From the NCBI RefSeq assembly GCF_000189635.1, contig NW_002476454.1:1-64000 (forward strand): a stretch of DNA of 64,000 nt, given 5' to 3'. Position numbers and translations under genes: made by a program. Shown here in pieces: positions 11,843 through 25,022 of this stretch. Position 1 is the stretch's first letter. Each line of letters opens with the position of its first letter. The notes beneath the pieces were generated by a model. The model searched no databases. It worked only from the letters and a program-made list of their open reading frames with translations, and was not told the origin of the DNA. Source of the DNA: Tetrahymena thermophila SB210 (lineage: Eukaryota > Ciliophora > Oligohymenophorea > Hymenostomatida > Tetrahymenidae).

Positions 11843-14800
11843 TCATTTCATGTGGAATTAAGTTGGGATTCCAAAACAAACAAATGATGATCCATTAAGC
11901 CATTTTAGTTTACATTCCCTTTAATTATTAAAAAACATTAATTATTTTAGAAAACAAATATTTATAAAATTACTCTCTCGACTGTAAAAATGCTTAGCTA
12001 AAATCAATAGGTTTCTTCAAACTAGCTTTTTCAATAATTTAAATTAATTTTAAAACCATCCTATCAGTATCTCTATCTGTTATATCCCAAAGACTCCCAA
12101 TAAGGACTTTACAATTATTCATTAAAAAGTATAAGCTATTTCCTGTAACTTCGTATTAATGAGAGTTAAATTCTAACTACACAGCTTATCTAGCTGATTG
12201 ACAACCAAATAGCAAAATAGCAGATTTTATGTTTTTTATTTCTTAAATTTGCTTTTGATTTATATAGAGCTCTCCTGCCCCATGTCCGATGTATGTATAC
12301 GATTGATAATTTTTAAGTACTTTTTAGAGTTCTTTAGTACTTACACTAAATCCACTAGCACCTTCCCATGACCTTATCCTGGTTTAGAATAAATAAAAGA
12401 TAAAATTTTTAAATTAAATTTAATTTAAATATTACGACTCAAATTTATGTTAGAATTTAGATTAAGTATGAACCAGATCTCCAGAAGGGTTTAGTAAATA
12501 ATAATTATTAGAGAAATTTACACTGTTATTAGGGGTGTAACTAAATTGAAATAGGATTAAATATTTTATTTTAATAAAAAATAAATTATACTTCTCATAA
12601 AGGTATTATAAAGAGGGTATTCTATAGAAAGTTTAATTATTTTCAGAAAAGCAGTTCATAAATTCTAAAGGTGCCTGTAAAAGATTTTCACTTAGAATCC
12701 ACATCATTGGTTTTCTTTATGAAGGATTATAGCTTTTTTAGTACTCATTTTATAGTTTGCAAATCTTTTAAATTTGTAAAAATACTCATTGATTTAATCA
12801 TGTGAAAGCTAAAAAAAATTGATACCTCTGAAAAAAGTTATTGCTAAGATTGAAAACCTAAGTATTACAAATATATATTTTGAATGCACATCAACTCAAA
12901 AATGAGCTTTAATTTTGTTTAGTTCAAAGTTATAAACAAAGAACATTTAATCAAAGAGAATAACAGCTCTATTAAATTATTTTTTTCTTGAATTAAAATA
13001 TGCTTTTCAAATAAAGAACATTGATCATTTGGTTAATTAGCTATGCATATTTATTCACATTAGTTTATCCTTACTAAAATATCTTACATTATTTTTTTTT
13101 CTCTTTCTGTTTATTCACTTCCAAAGAACAAAAACTTTTATAAATTAAATATATTAAAAAATTAGAAGCTAAAAATAAAAATTTACTATGTGATAGTCAA
13201 GAATGGTTTGAGTTTGGCTAAGGATTTTCTCAAGTTATTTGTCATTGCTATATCTACTTTTCCACCAGTTATTTGGATCAACTTAAGACTTTCGCTTTTT
13301 TTCATCGTTTCTCATATCAGATTCATTATTTTGAAGTATTCTTTTTATGTCATTTATGTAGTCTGAAAATAAATTAGTTTGAGATTGACTATTAATTCTA
13401 AAATTAGAATAATTTTAGTTAAGATGATTAAACTTTGATATTTGAATTGCCCTTTCGTTATTATAATCAATAAAGTTTAATATTATCAAATCATGTTCTA
13501 ACTTTATTTGTTAAAATTAATAATGCCTCTAGCTAAAGTTATCAATCCTGCTGTATTTGAAAGACTTTTATAAAACTTAAGTTAGGTCACTTTTAGCATA
13601 TTTGCTAATGCTAAAATCTCTCATACTTGTTCTCAATCTTTTGAACTCAAAATTTATTTAAGCTTGCTAAATACTATTTACTGAGCTTAACTTTTCAAAC
13701 TGCCCTAATTATTTAGAATTAATAGCTGTTTCTGTTTCATCCATCATTAGATTATTTTTTTATTTTACTTTATTTTGCTAATTTTGTAATTTTTATTCAC
13801 TTTAATCACTTGACATGGATGATGACTGCTTCATGCTCGAATCTGGTTCTTCAAAATTTTCTTATTCTAGCAAAATAGCATCTTACTACTCTGATAAATC
13901 TTATGAATTAACAAGCATTTTTTTATACATGTACGAAGCATCAAGAGCAAACGATTCAGTAATGAGTTATCTGCTTCCATCCAAAAACAAAGGAGCTTTA
14001 ACTTAGGAAGAAGGCAAACATGAACAATTTTTTACAACTGTATTATTTTAATAAACTTATATTAGATATGGAATTTCTCTTAATAGCTCTTTTATAGTTT
14101 CATCAAATTTATGATAAAGATAAAAGAATTGCTTTGCATATGTCAAATTATATTATAGATAAGAATTATGCATCAGCTGGCATAACTACCTAAAATTAAT
14201 TAAAGCTATAAAATTTCCATGTATTTCGTCACATAAAACTGTTGGATTTTTACTTTAATTAGAGTTTTCGCTCATGCTCAATCTGCAGTCTGTTATTTTA
14301 CTCAGTAAGTTTAATGATTGCATTAAAGTAAGGTATCTCAATGTAAATGAATAATAGTTTTTATGAGATATAATATGGGAGCAAAAATCTTCATTTACTA
14401 TGAAATAAGTTTATTACTTTGAGTTATTCTTATCGATAGAGAGAATATTATAAAATAATTAGCATACTCCTGAAGGAAATTTATTTAGTTTTGAATCATT
14501 TATTTAATTCTGATTTCTCGAAATCATTTTCTTATTTTTATTTATTTCGACACTTCCATTTCTTGACATTTCAGAATTCTCTTACAAATTTTGATGGAGT
14601 TATGGATTGAGAAAATAGAATTTCTTTTTTGAAAAAAATATCATTTCACAAATTTCACTCTCTAAGTTTTTATGATTTATACGTACTGAAGAGGTAAACA
14701 AGGAAATCATGTATTGCATAGATATTTTATACATTTTTGTGGATCTTAAATCTAAATCTTATGTTAAAAGTTTATCATTTAGAGACTAGATGAAATTACT

Positions 14801-17800
14801 GAGTTACATATTTATAACACTGGATTTACGCTTGCTAAATAAATTATGAAGAGTTTGTAGATTAAACTATTTTTATAACAATAGATTACCTATTATATCA
14901 ATTAAAACGCCGTTTCTTAAGAAATCAGAGTAGTCCTTTAGAATAGTCTAAATCCTTAAAAATTCATGCAAAACAAGGAATCTAATACTAGTTATTTGTA
15001 AAAGCTTTCCATAATATTTAAGATTATTAAAGCAATTTAAAGAATTTTAATTCTTGCAATATAATTTTAAGCATTGAATTAGCAGCTATTATATTCTTTT
15101 GCTTCCTGTATTTTTAAAGTAAGAAAAGCCATTCCCTATGTTCAGATACTCTACTAAATCTCCTAATATTTTATTGCTTGAGGAGTATTTCCTGTTATTG
15201 ACTAAAGTCTAAATTTTAGTAAAGGGATTGATGATAAATCCTATTTGTGACTGTTAAGCACTTATCTCCTATTAAGTCTTCGCTGCAGCATGGTACATTT
15301 AGCATGCGCCTTATTAAAGAGAATAGTTTTCATAAATGTCACTTAAGTTACCTACAGCCTTTTCAAAGCAAATCGAAGTTAGCTTTTTAAAAGCCTTCTC
15401 CATGAGTTAAGTAGAAAAATATGATTGATTGCTATTTCTGATATACTAGGCGCAATATATATGCATTCTTAGGCTTAATACTATATAATCTAGTTTTAGA
15501 ATTTGTTTATTTTATGAAGAAATAGAATTTCTATCATAACTCTCTATTTCATTTTCAATCTCATCTGCCTCCTTCATGATATCTCTATAATGAATTTTAG
15601 TTGTTTATTCATTTAGATTGTCTGGTTAAAATGAAGCGATCTTGTTGTTTTCTATCCTAAGAACGTTAATTTCATGGATTATATACTTTATTTAATTAGT
15701 ATTTTTTTCTATAAGCTTTCCACAGCTCACTCTTTTGCGTTTTAAGCATTGTTATATTTCTTATAACCAAGATTAAATATCTTCAATCTTTGAATTGGCT
15801 TTAGAGTAGATTAATAATTTTTTAGCTTCATCGGATTTCTAATTTTAATGGAGGACCTAAATATATTCTTCCAACTTTTCTTCTATTCTCAATTCAATAA
15901 ACTTAAAAAAAGAATCTTCTTTTATATCCTTATCACTTTAAAAACCAATGCTATACTCTTAAGATACACTAGATAGTTCAGAGAAATCTTTTTCATGAAA
16001 ATCTAGTGTTGTATTTTTCAAAAACTAGCCTTCATAATTTAAAAACCTCAATAATAGTAATTCAAATACAATAATATTTGCTTACAAAATTCCAACTTAA
16101 AAGTAACTAGCTAATTCTCTTATATACTTAAGTGTGTGTAAAAACTGCTTAACTTCTCTCCATGATAAATTTTATCTTAAAAAATTGAATTTTGGTATTA
16201 AGGGAGACCCTTGGATGTTTTCAGAAGCTAGTAAAAAATTAACTATAAATGAATGAGTGTGTTATAAATCCCAATTCTATTAATTTGAGCCTGTATTATG
16301 CTACAAAATATAGTATATGTCTTCATTTATTTCTAAAAGCATTAAAAGTATTTAATTGTAGTATGTGCTTGATTCATAGAGAACTTATATTGCAGTTAAA
16401 TTTTATATTGAAGCTGTGTCTTTTAGTTTATTTTCTAATATTAAACAAATAATTTTGTTGATAAGAGTAAGCTTCAAGTTAATAGTTTTAAAGCTAATCT
16501 ACAGTGCAGACTTTTAAATGTTAAATTTAGTGTTAATTATTTAAACGATCTTTGTCAAAACTTGAATTAACACTTTATTAAAACATTTTTCATTGCTGAC
16601 ATCTAAACTGTCTACATTATGAAAAGACTCTAGATTTTTAACTGTCATTCTTCTAATTATATTTAAATTTTTTTGCATTTCAATAGATTCTTCTGTTCCA
16701 AATTCATTTTTATCTCTTTACATTTATGTAATGCAAAAATCACTAAATTCCATGTATTAAATAAAAAAACCTAATTGTTCCAAAAGATTTTTTTCGTTCC
16801 AAGAAAGTATCTATGAAAAATTGTTTCCTATTTCTTCAAAAACTCCTTATAAATTAAGCTTTTTCAGTTATTAGCTTTTCTTTTTCTTACTAAACATATA
16901 TTTGCAGACTGTTTCCATCATTATTTAGACATACAACTGCTAGGAATCGATTTGATTTTTTAAAACACATTCTTTGAATTCATTGAGCTTTTTATTTAAG
17001 CATTAAACTATATGAGAGTTTCTTATTTTTTAATCTATAGATGCATGGTGTAAATAAACTAAATTTATTACACAGGTACATTCTAACTTTTTCATAAGTT
17101 TCTGTAAATCTGAAATGGCTTTTTATTCTTTCTAAACGCTAGATACTAATCGTTAGCTTTCTTTGATGTTTTAGCAATCATTTTAAAAGTTATGCATTGA
17201 AATAAATAGCTCAATAGACCTATCTGCAACTATACTAAGCTTTTTATTCAAATCTATATTTTCTTACTAAGCGAATGCTAAAATTAGTGTATGAATTAAA
17301 TCTAAATCCTCAAAATCTAAATTTTCTACTATAGTATCAACTAGATCTTATGATACATGAATATCCAAGTTATTCTTAAATAATGCTATAGAACATTTAA
17401 TTGTATAGCTCATCTAAAAATTTCTAATCTCCTCCATCTTTTGTTTATATTCAGGTAGAGTTCTAAAAGATCTGCCTTTAGATGATTTAGAATCTATTTT
17501 ATCAATATTCTAATATCTGTGATACTTAAACATATCCTCAACTAATAACTTTATTTAAACAGAAATAACTTAGTAACCACTATTTCCCCCTTTCCTTCTA
17601 TTTCTTTTGTAGTTGAAATAAATATTATCTTAATCTTCTATCATACTTAAAAAAAAAGTGAATATATAGAATAAATTTTAGCACCTAATCTCTTAGCGAT
17701 TTATTTCTTACTCATTAATCAGCTCACAAATTTCATTTTAAATAATCAATATATTTAACAAATCTTAATCAATAATGTCATTTTAAATATTTTTTCTTTA

Positions 17801-19592
17801 TGCACCAGTGCTGTCAGACATCATACTATTTGACTTGGGTTTTTCTAATTCTTTTAATATTTCTCGATTATTTAGTTTGCTATTAAAATAAATATTTTTC
17901 AGGTCTTAAATTTAATTAAAAATCTTATAAGCCATCATTACTTGTATACCTCCAACTTCCTTTATATCGAGTTCTTAGTAGTCTTCACACAATCTATAAA
18001 ATTAATCTTCTTCTTTTATTTTTTTTAAAACCACTTGCTATTGAAGGGCATTTGCAGGTGCAGCGATTTAAATGAAATTCTCCTAAAAAATATTCTCCTT
18101 ATTATCAAAGTATTAATTTTCAATATTAGCATTAGCATTTTGATTATAATTGTTATTAGTCGTATCTTCAAATTAGTCATTTTATTTTATTTATTCATTT
18201 TTTTCTAATTAAGTATTAGATATTCGCTATTTACTCTTGCTTCTTCTTGATTTGCTCTTACCATTATTATTACTTTTCTAATTTTTATTCATGTGTGGTT
18301 AAGTAACAGTAAATAATGAACTTGCATTAGTATTTTGATTCTTATGTGATAGCTACTCTTAAACAATAGTCATACTTTCTTGGTCACTATTAAATGAAAA
18401 ATTATTTAAATTTTACTATTACTCATATTTGAATAACTATTTCTACTATTATTTTTATTAAAGTTAGCTTTTTTAGAAATTATTTTCTTCAATTGCTTAT
18501 TTTTCTTCTTTTAATGCTGAAGAAATCTTTAACAATATACTTATATGTTATATCTTTTAGTTATAAGGTATTTCACTCAAATAAAGTGCAATTTTTTCAA
18601 TTAATTACAAGTCTTCTAGTTAAAAGCACAGTACTTCTATCATATTTATAACAATTTTATTTTCAAAAATCTAAGTGTATATTTTTTTTGAGCTCTTGTT
18701 GGATATGAGTTATATACAATCCACTATTATAGAATGAATCATATTTTTTTAAAAACTATTTTATTTATTTAGATTGAGTATATCTACTAGCATAGCACCA
18801 AACTAATCTATTGTAATATTCTCTTAAGTTAGGTGATAAAAGTAAAATGAACATATAGTACCTTAATCGATTTTTTCATTTCCTTTGAGTGCATTAATTA
18901 TCATTTTATGTGTTAGGAATATATAATCTTTAAAGTAAGAGTCTTTTTCACTGATGACAATAGAGGCGAGTTACAAATTAGATTTTGTTTCTTCATAGTA
19001 ACTGCTAAATCCTCCAACAGTTCTCTACAATAATTTAATTCTTGAAATCAATACATATGTATTCTTTTCTTTATCCTTTGGATCATCAGTACTCTTAATT
19101 ATGTCAGCTTCTAAATCAGTTAAGTTCCATCTTGGATTTGTTTTTGAAAACTCGTAGTAAAAGCATGAAGGATTTTTTTATTGGTAGTAATAATATTTAC
19201 TTAAAAGTAAACCTTCATCAATAAAAGAATTATCACCTGCAAAAGATATAATTTTCATAATTATTATTTTCATATCTATTTTAAGCCCTTTTTTTGTAGC
19301 TAATTATATTGCTTTGAGACTTTCTAATAAGCTATCTAAAAATATTTTCTTTTTCATATCCTTCTATGCACACATAACTTAAAGAAATTTAGTAACAAGG
19401 CTAACTGAATTTTTCTTTAAATTTTACTAAAGCCTAAGTGATTTGTTTGAAATAAAAATGTAAAGATTAATAATTAAAAATAAAAATGTTATACCCTGCT
19501 TGCTAAATAAGCTAAATAATTTAATGGATATTATTTTCCTACCTCAAAAAAGTAGGGTCATTTATCAACTAGATAGCATTCTCATAGTTCAT
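11843..19592 (-). CDS. ESP1: Separase (peptidase family C50)
   Basis: Seven minus-strand exons, 19592-19543, 19433-13187, 13134-12826, 12764-12592, 12540-12436, 12378-11974 and 11918-11843, sum to 2454 residues. Separase cuts the cohesin kleisin subunit to release sister chromatids. The C-terminal protease domain shows WWKSRYSNDKQLEK, RIPSLQYLYE, YLLNPSGDLVHTQ, IRSWEGASG, the catalytic histidine in YIGHGAGELYI (codon at 12282-12284), the catalytic cysteine in LLFGCQSA (codon at 12201-12203) and IGSLWDITDRDTDRM. The last 76-base exon supplies the conserved ending KWLNGSSFVCFGIPT. The N-terminal 2000 residues are helical, low in conservation, with a Gln/Asn-rich patch near 350-500, as expected for the superhelical arm. 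The length is close to other separases. The 6.2 kb second exon is open throughout. Family assignment is firm; the boundaries of the first intron are less so. Confidence 0.93.
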
Positions 19593-20446
19593 TTTTATTT
19601 TAAGATTACAAATAATATAATTTGCTTTTGAGATACTATTCGATCAATAATAAACAATATTTATTCTATTAAAAATTTCAATGTGTCTTTTAACAAATAG
19701 TTTTTAATTAATATCTTTTTAAATTTGAAATTATAAGTAAGGTTTTTTATTTTGCGCGCAAAATAAGATAATTATTTCAAGGCATATTTTGGTAAAGTAT
19801 TCCTTTAAAGAATATTCATATTAATTGATATTTGAGCTCAAAAAAAATTGATTAGCATAGCATATATTATGGAGAGTTGATCCATACCTAAACGATTGAA
19901 CGCATATGGCCACATTTAAAAAGAATTTAAGAAAAAAGAATGGACCAAGAATCTTGTGAATTAATTTTAAAAGTACTTAGTGAAAAAAATAAAATTATTG
20001 AATAATTTATTCTTTATATAAATGATAAAACAAACTCATTTCCATCTACTAAATCTTGTAATCTATAAATTCAAATATTCTAGTTAATTTGAATATTTAT
20101 TTATTCTGATTAAATACTAAAAATTTCGTAGAAAAAGGAAATATTTTCTTATTAAAATTCATGTAATAAATGAAAATCTTTGTTTAAAAATTGAAAGAAA
20201 AATAAAATGAATCTACTAAATTTTTTAATTTTTGAAATAAAAATATTAAATAATATGTTGTAAAAATAATCATTCTGGTTTTTTTAATTTAATAAAAGAT
20301 TTATTTAAAAATTTAAAGGAAAAGTCAATATTAAAAATCCTTCTAAAATTAAAACTAATTTCTTTAGTTATAAAAATGAATTAAGTTAACTATTACCAAT
20401 AATTTATACAAACATAAAAATAATTAATTTATATTTTAACCTTTAA
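19593..20446. other. Intergenic spacer
   Basis: A/T-rich region upstream of separase and downstream of the amine oxidase gene. It contains a small GC-richer patch at about 19751-19762 (tttgcgcgcaaa) that is a perfect 12-base palindrome. No gene seen. Confidence 0.55.
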
Positions 20447-21805
20447 TCAATTTTAAATTTATAGTTAATCAATTTGTTCTTCTTAAATATCAATGATTTT
20501 AGCTGCCTCTCTTAATCCTGTTTCAAGAGCTCCATGTATGGTAGATGAGTATCTTGGATTTGTTGATTCTCCTGCAAAGAATAATTTATTATCAACACTT
20601 TGAGATAGTATTTCTTTTGAGTTACCCATATTTAAAGAAGGATAAGTATAATTACCTTCAATATACTCTATTTATGAGTATTCAATCCAGTGAGTATTGT
20701 TAAGCAAGCTTTCTATATCATCTCTTTTAAAGATTCTTGATAGCTTTTAGAGCAGTTCAGCTATTAGTTATTTTTATTTTATGGGATCATTCATATCTAA
20801 AGCAACGGGCTCAGTAATTAAACAACATAAGACATGAGATTACTCACTTCTTAAATCTGAGCAACTCCATACCATACCGATTGAGGATTACAATATCATA
20901 GAACCAAATTTATTTGGCCAAAATTTTTCTTTGAAGCTTAAGTGGAGTTTTCCTCCCTTCCCTAATTACAAACTTTATATTGCATGCTATTTTTTTTCTG
21001 GTAGAGGAGGATAAAATTCTATTTTACCTTATTTTAATTATGTTACTGGAACTGTAATCAAAGCGTATTTAGAATAAAATATTCTACCATTTTTATCAGT
21101 AATTTAAACAGAATAATTTTCTGAATTATTTTATTTATCCAAACTTTAAATATCAGAGCCATAATGTATACTCTTTACTGGAGTATTGTATTGTATCAAG
21201 TGTAAAATAGAGGCATAAGCCTTTTCAATTACATCAAAGTGAGACATATTTGTAATGAGATAATTTACATCATGGTCACTCTTCCACCCACTCTCATAGT
21301 CTGCTAATCCTTTAATAGATATATTTTTTATAGAAGTTCCATTTTCAGCACCCCAAAAATTTTCATAAAATTTGAAATATTTTTATTCTACTTTTTGTTG
21401 TTCTAAATATTCTAGTACAGACATATTTTCATTCAGTTGCTTACGATTCTTCATAACCATTTGATAGAATTCTTCCCTACCAGAATTCTCAAAGAAATGA
21501 TCTCTTTCTAATAATACTTCTTCATCAGGACTTTCAATATAGTTATTCACTTAATCATCGCTTTGAATTATAGCTCCAACGCTTTCAGCAAGCTAAAAAT
21601 AGGCACTTTCTTTAAGATGAATTTCCTCAGCTCCAGTTTCAATTGGAAAATCAGCAAATTAAGAGTTCTTAGAAATTCTTCCTCCGAAAGTACTCTTAGC
21701 TTCTAGTATGGCAACATTAAGTCCTTTTTATACAAGAGCATGAGCAGCAGATAAACCAGATATACCTGCTCCTATTACAATAACATCTTTAATAATTTTA
21801 TTCAT
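20447..21805 (-). CDS. Flavin-containing amine oxidase
   Basis: Single exon, 452 residues. The N-terminal FAD-binding Rossmann motif is DVIVIGAGISGLSAA (about residues 7-21), followed by LEAKSTFGGRI. The C-terminal flavin motif is LFFAGESTNPRYSSTIHGAL. Substrate-domain features include WPNKFGSMI and the family's conserved pattern around it. The enzyme should oxidise a mono- or polyamine, releasing an aldehyde and hydrogen peroxide. The length fits polyamine oxidases and there is no LSD1-type SWIRM or tower domain, so a histone demethylase is unlikely. I see no signal peptide and no clear peroxisomal ending (C-terminus is QLQIQN). The precise substrate cannot be set from sequence. Confidence 0.9.
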
Positions 21806-23525
21806 TTTATTTTTTTAGTTTAGTTTAATGTAAGAATGTTTTGTTTTTTTTTATTAAAGTTTATATTTAATATACTTAAAAAATGAATTATTTAAAGAGT
21901 GTAATTTTAAAATATAATCATCTAACTGGGTCACATTTTAAAATAAAAGGTCTATTTTTTTTTATGTAAGAAAATTGTTTACCACCAATTAATTAATTAG
22001 TTTTTGTTCTTTCTTTGATTAATTTAAATATCATCTATGAGTGTAATAATTATAAACTATGTTTAAAAATATTATTCTTTTTCATACTTAATTTAAAAAT
22101 TACATTATTGCAAAATTAATAAATAGCATTAATATAAAATACTTAAAAAATATTTATTTAAACACGAGGTCTGATTTAGAAATTTACTTCTTACATTTAT
22201 AAAATTATAAAAAAGTTTAAATCCTTTACAAGATTTTTAATAAAAGAATTGCTTTGAAAAATGTAAAAATTAAGTTAAAATTTGTAGTTTAAATTGCTCA
22301 TGAATCATTTACTTTATTTGATGATTGTTTATCCAAAAGAATCACTTATTTTTTCTAAATTACATGCCATAAGATTTTTCAAAAATTTGTAACTTTTAAA
22401 TTAATATTTTTTTAAATAAAAACAAAGAATTATCATTTAAATTCTTGAAAATTTAATTTAAACATATTTTTTCTACTATAAAAATATAATTATTTTTTTA
22501 TAGCTACACATTTCATTTCTCTTTAAAATTTTTTCATTATTTCTAAAATTAGTTTGTTAACTGGAAAAAACCTTGGAAATATAATTTTCAAAATCACACT
22601 CTTCTAAAGCAAAATTTAAAAATAATAATGTAAGTTAAAAAATCGATTGGTAAAATAAATAAAATTTATTACTTATTAAACTTTTAAATCAATTTAAAAA
22701 ATTTAGATTTTAATAATTCAAAATTCAGAAAAATTATCTTTCTAATAATAATAAATAGATTTTATTAGAAATTTAAATAATTTATTATTAAAAATTTTAA
22801 ATGTGCTTTCATTTTAATTGCCGTGTTTTGTTATTAAATATTTTTTTATTGTTTTTTTATTTGTAAAAAAGCCTATTTTCCCTATTAATGTTTATCAATA
22901 AGTAAAATCATAGGTTCATATTAAATTATTGTGGTCATGCTTACTTAGAATAAATAAATTATTTATATCAAAAATTTATAAAAGACAAGTTAATAATAAA
23001 TAAATTAAAAAAAATAGCCTAACAAATTAAAATAAAATTCGGCGCAAAATATAAAATATTTTTTAATATATCAAACTTAGTTAATTAATTAATTTTTTTA
23101 TAAAATTTTAAATTTACAATTATTTATTTAAACAAAGATTAAACTGCCCATTTAAAAGAATAATTGGGATATTATAAAATAAGTAAGTTAGTAATTAATA
23201 GCAAGTTATTTAAATAGATTTAAGAATCGAATTATTTTTAATTAGAATAAATAAATTAATTTTATTAAAATATAAAATGAGTTAAAAAAAGAAAAATAAG
23301 AAAAATTACACTAAAATTTTAAAATAGAAAATGTTTATGGATAAATTAATTATAAACGTATAAATTTAAAAGGAAGAAAAAGATATGCAAATTTATCGGT
23401 GGAAATTAAGAAAAATAAGAAGGGTCAAAAACAAAAACTGAGAAGAAAGCAAAGGAATTTTTAATAAAGATAAATTAAATTAATAAGAAAATTAAAACAA
23501 AAAGAAAAGAAATACATAATACAAA
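21806..23525. other. Long intergenic spacer, divergent genes
   Basis: About 1.7 kb of A/T-rich DNA between the amine oxidase and RPL23 starts. It should carry both promoters. A Lys/Arg-rich open stretch from 23278 (MSQKKKNKKN..., about 50 codons) lies just upstream of RPL23; I treat it as leader sequence rather than a gene. Nothing else is recognisable. Confidence 0.5.
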
Positions 23526-25022
23526 ATGGCTGCTGCTAGAGGTAATTTTAACTTAAATTTGTATTGATCAATTTCACAAATTTTTCATCCAGCCAGCTCA
23601 ATGTTTTCGCATCATCATAAAGTCTCATAAAAAATATGGAAGCACTAATTGCAGTTAAATGCCTTTATACAAAGCTAAAATTTTCATTAAATTCTACAGA
23701 TTTATAAGGAAATGTCTCTTTGATGCAAATAATAATTTGATGTTAAAATTAATATTTAATATGAATTGAGATAAGCAAAAAAAGTGGGCCTGATAAGCTT
23801 ATGAATTTATATAAAGCGAATAAAATGCAGGATATTTAAATTAATTAGATAGATGTGTTGGACTTTGAAAAGTTGGATGAAAAATTGAATTTTAGGAGAA
23901 GATAAACAAACCATTAATTGATATTGATTAATTTGGTTGTTTTTCATAAATACAAAATTTTAAAATATGGATTAATTGAAATTAAATTTAAATTACTTAA
24001 ATTATAGGTAGAGGTGGTTAAGTCGGTACCAAGGCTAAAGTTTCCTTGGGTCTTCCCGTCGGTGCTGTTATGAACTGCGCTGATAACTCCGGTGCTAAGA
24101 ACTTATATACTATTGCTTGTTTCGGTATCAAGGGTCACTTGAGCAAGCTCCCCAGTGCTTCCATTGGTGATATGATTCTCTGCTCCGTCAAGAAGGGTTC
24201 CCCCAAGCTCAGAAAGAAAGGTAAACTATAAAATAACAATTTTTAAAAACTAATTCTAATTTAATTATTTAACTAATAGTTCTCTAAGCTATCGTCATCA
24301 GACAAAGAAGACCCTGGAGAAGAAGAGATGGTGTCTTCATCTACTTCGAAGGTGAATAATTTTAAATATTTTAAATACAAGGCATAAAATGAAAACGAAA
24401 AAATCATTAATCCCAATTTATTAAAAAAGTGATAAGTCTTGCAAAGATGTTATTAAATAATTACAAATATAAAGATGAGTAGATTAGGCAAAAATAATAA
24501 AAATTAAATCATTAGTAATAACTAAATAGAGTATAGTTATCAAATCAAAATAAATTAAGCCTTATGTCGTGTTACATAAGAGAAAAATTAGCATTAAAAA
24601 TAATATTGTAGAAAATTTGACAAATGTCACTCACTCACTATCTTCTTATTCAAGACTTTATCAGCAAATAAATATATTCAAATTTAGCTTCAGAAAATGC
24701 TAAGTAGAATTTATAGCATTATTTTATTAATTGGTAAAAATAGAATCAATCAATAAATAAATAAATTATTGACTAAATATTTGTTTATTTTACCAATTTA
24801 GAAATAAATAGAGGGATAAATGAATTTTTTCATTTTACATTGAACATCTTTAATATTTTTTTGGAATAAGTATTCAATTTTTTTTTTATTTATATAGATA
24901 ATGCTGGTGTTATTGCTAACCCCAAGGGTGAAATGAAGGGTTCCCAAATCACTGGTCCCGTCGCCAAGGAATGTGCTGACATCTGGCCCAAGGTTGCTTC
25001 CAACGCTGGTTCCGTTGTTTGA
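23526..25022 (+). CDS. RPL23: Ribosomal protein uL14 (RPL23)
   Basis: Four exons, 23526-23541, 24008-24220, 24280-24351 and 24898-25022, give 141 residues. The protein is a component of the large cytosolic ribosomal subunit near the factor-binding site. Diagnostic segments are [48 protein letters not shown] and the ending [10 protein letters not shown]. Length equals that of other eukaryotic uL14 proteins. The exons are strikingly rich in C-ending and AAG codons (gtc, ccc, aac, aag), unlike every neighbour, which fits very high expression. Two introns are unusually long for this genome (466 and 546 bases). The first exon is only 16 bases. Confidence 0.97.

Noticed and set aside
13815..14006. 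Short plus-strand frames at 13815 and 16249
   Set aside because: Both lie antisense inside the single 6.2 kb separase exon.
23278..23440. Lys/Arg-rich short open frame upstream of RPL23
   Set aside because: I tested it against the short ribosomal protein eL41, but the sequence does not fit; it is more likely leader DNA of RPL23.
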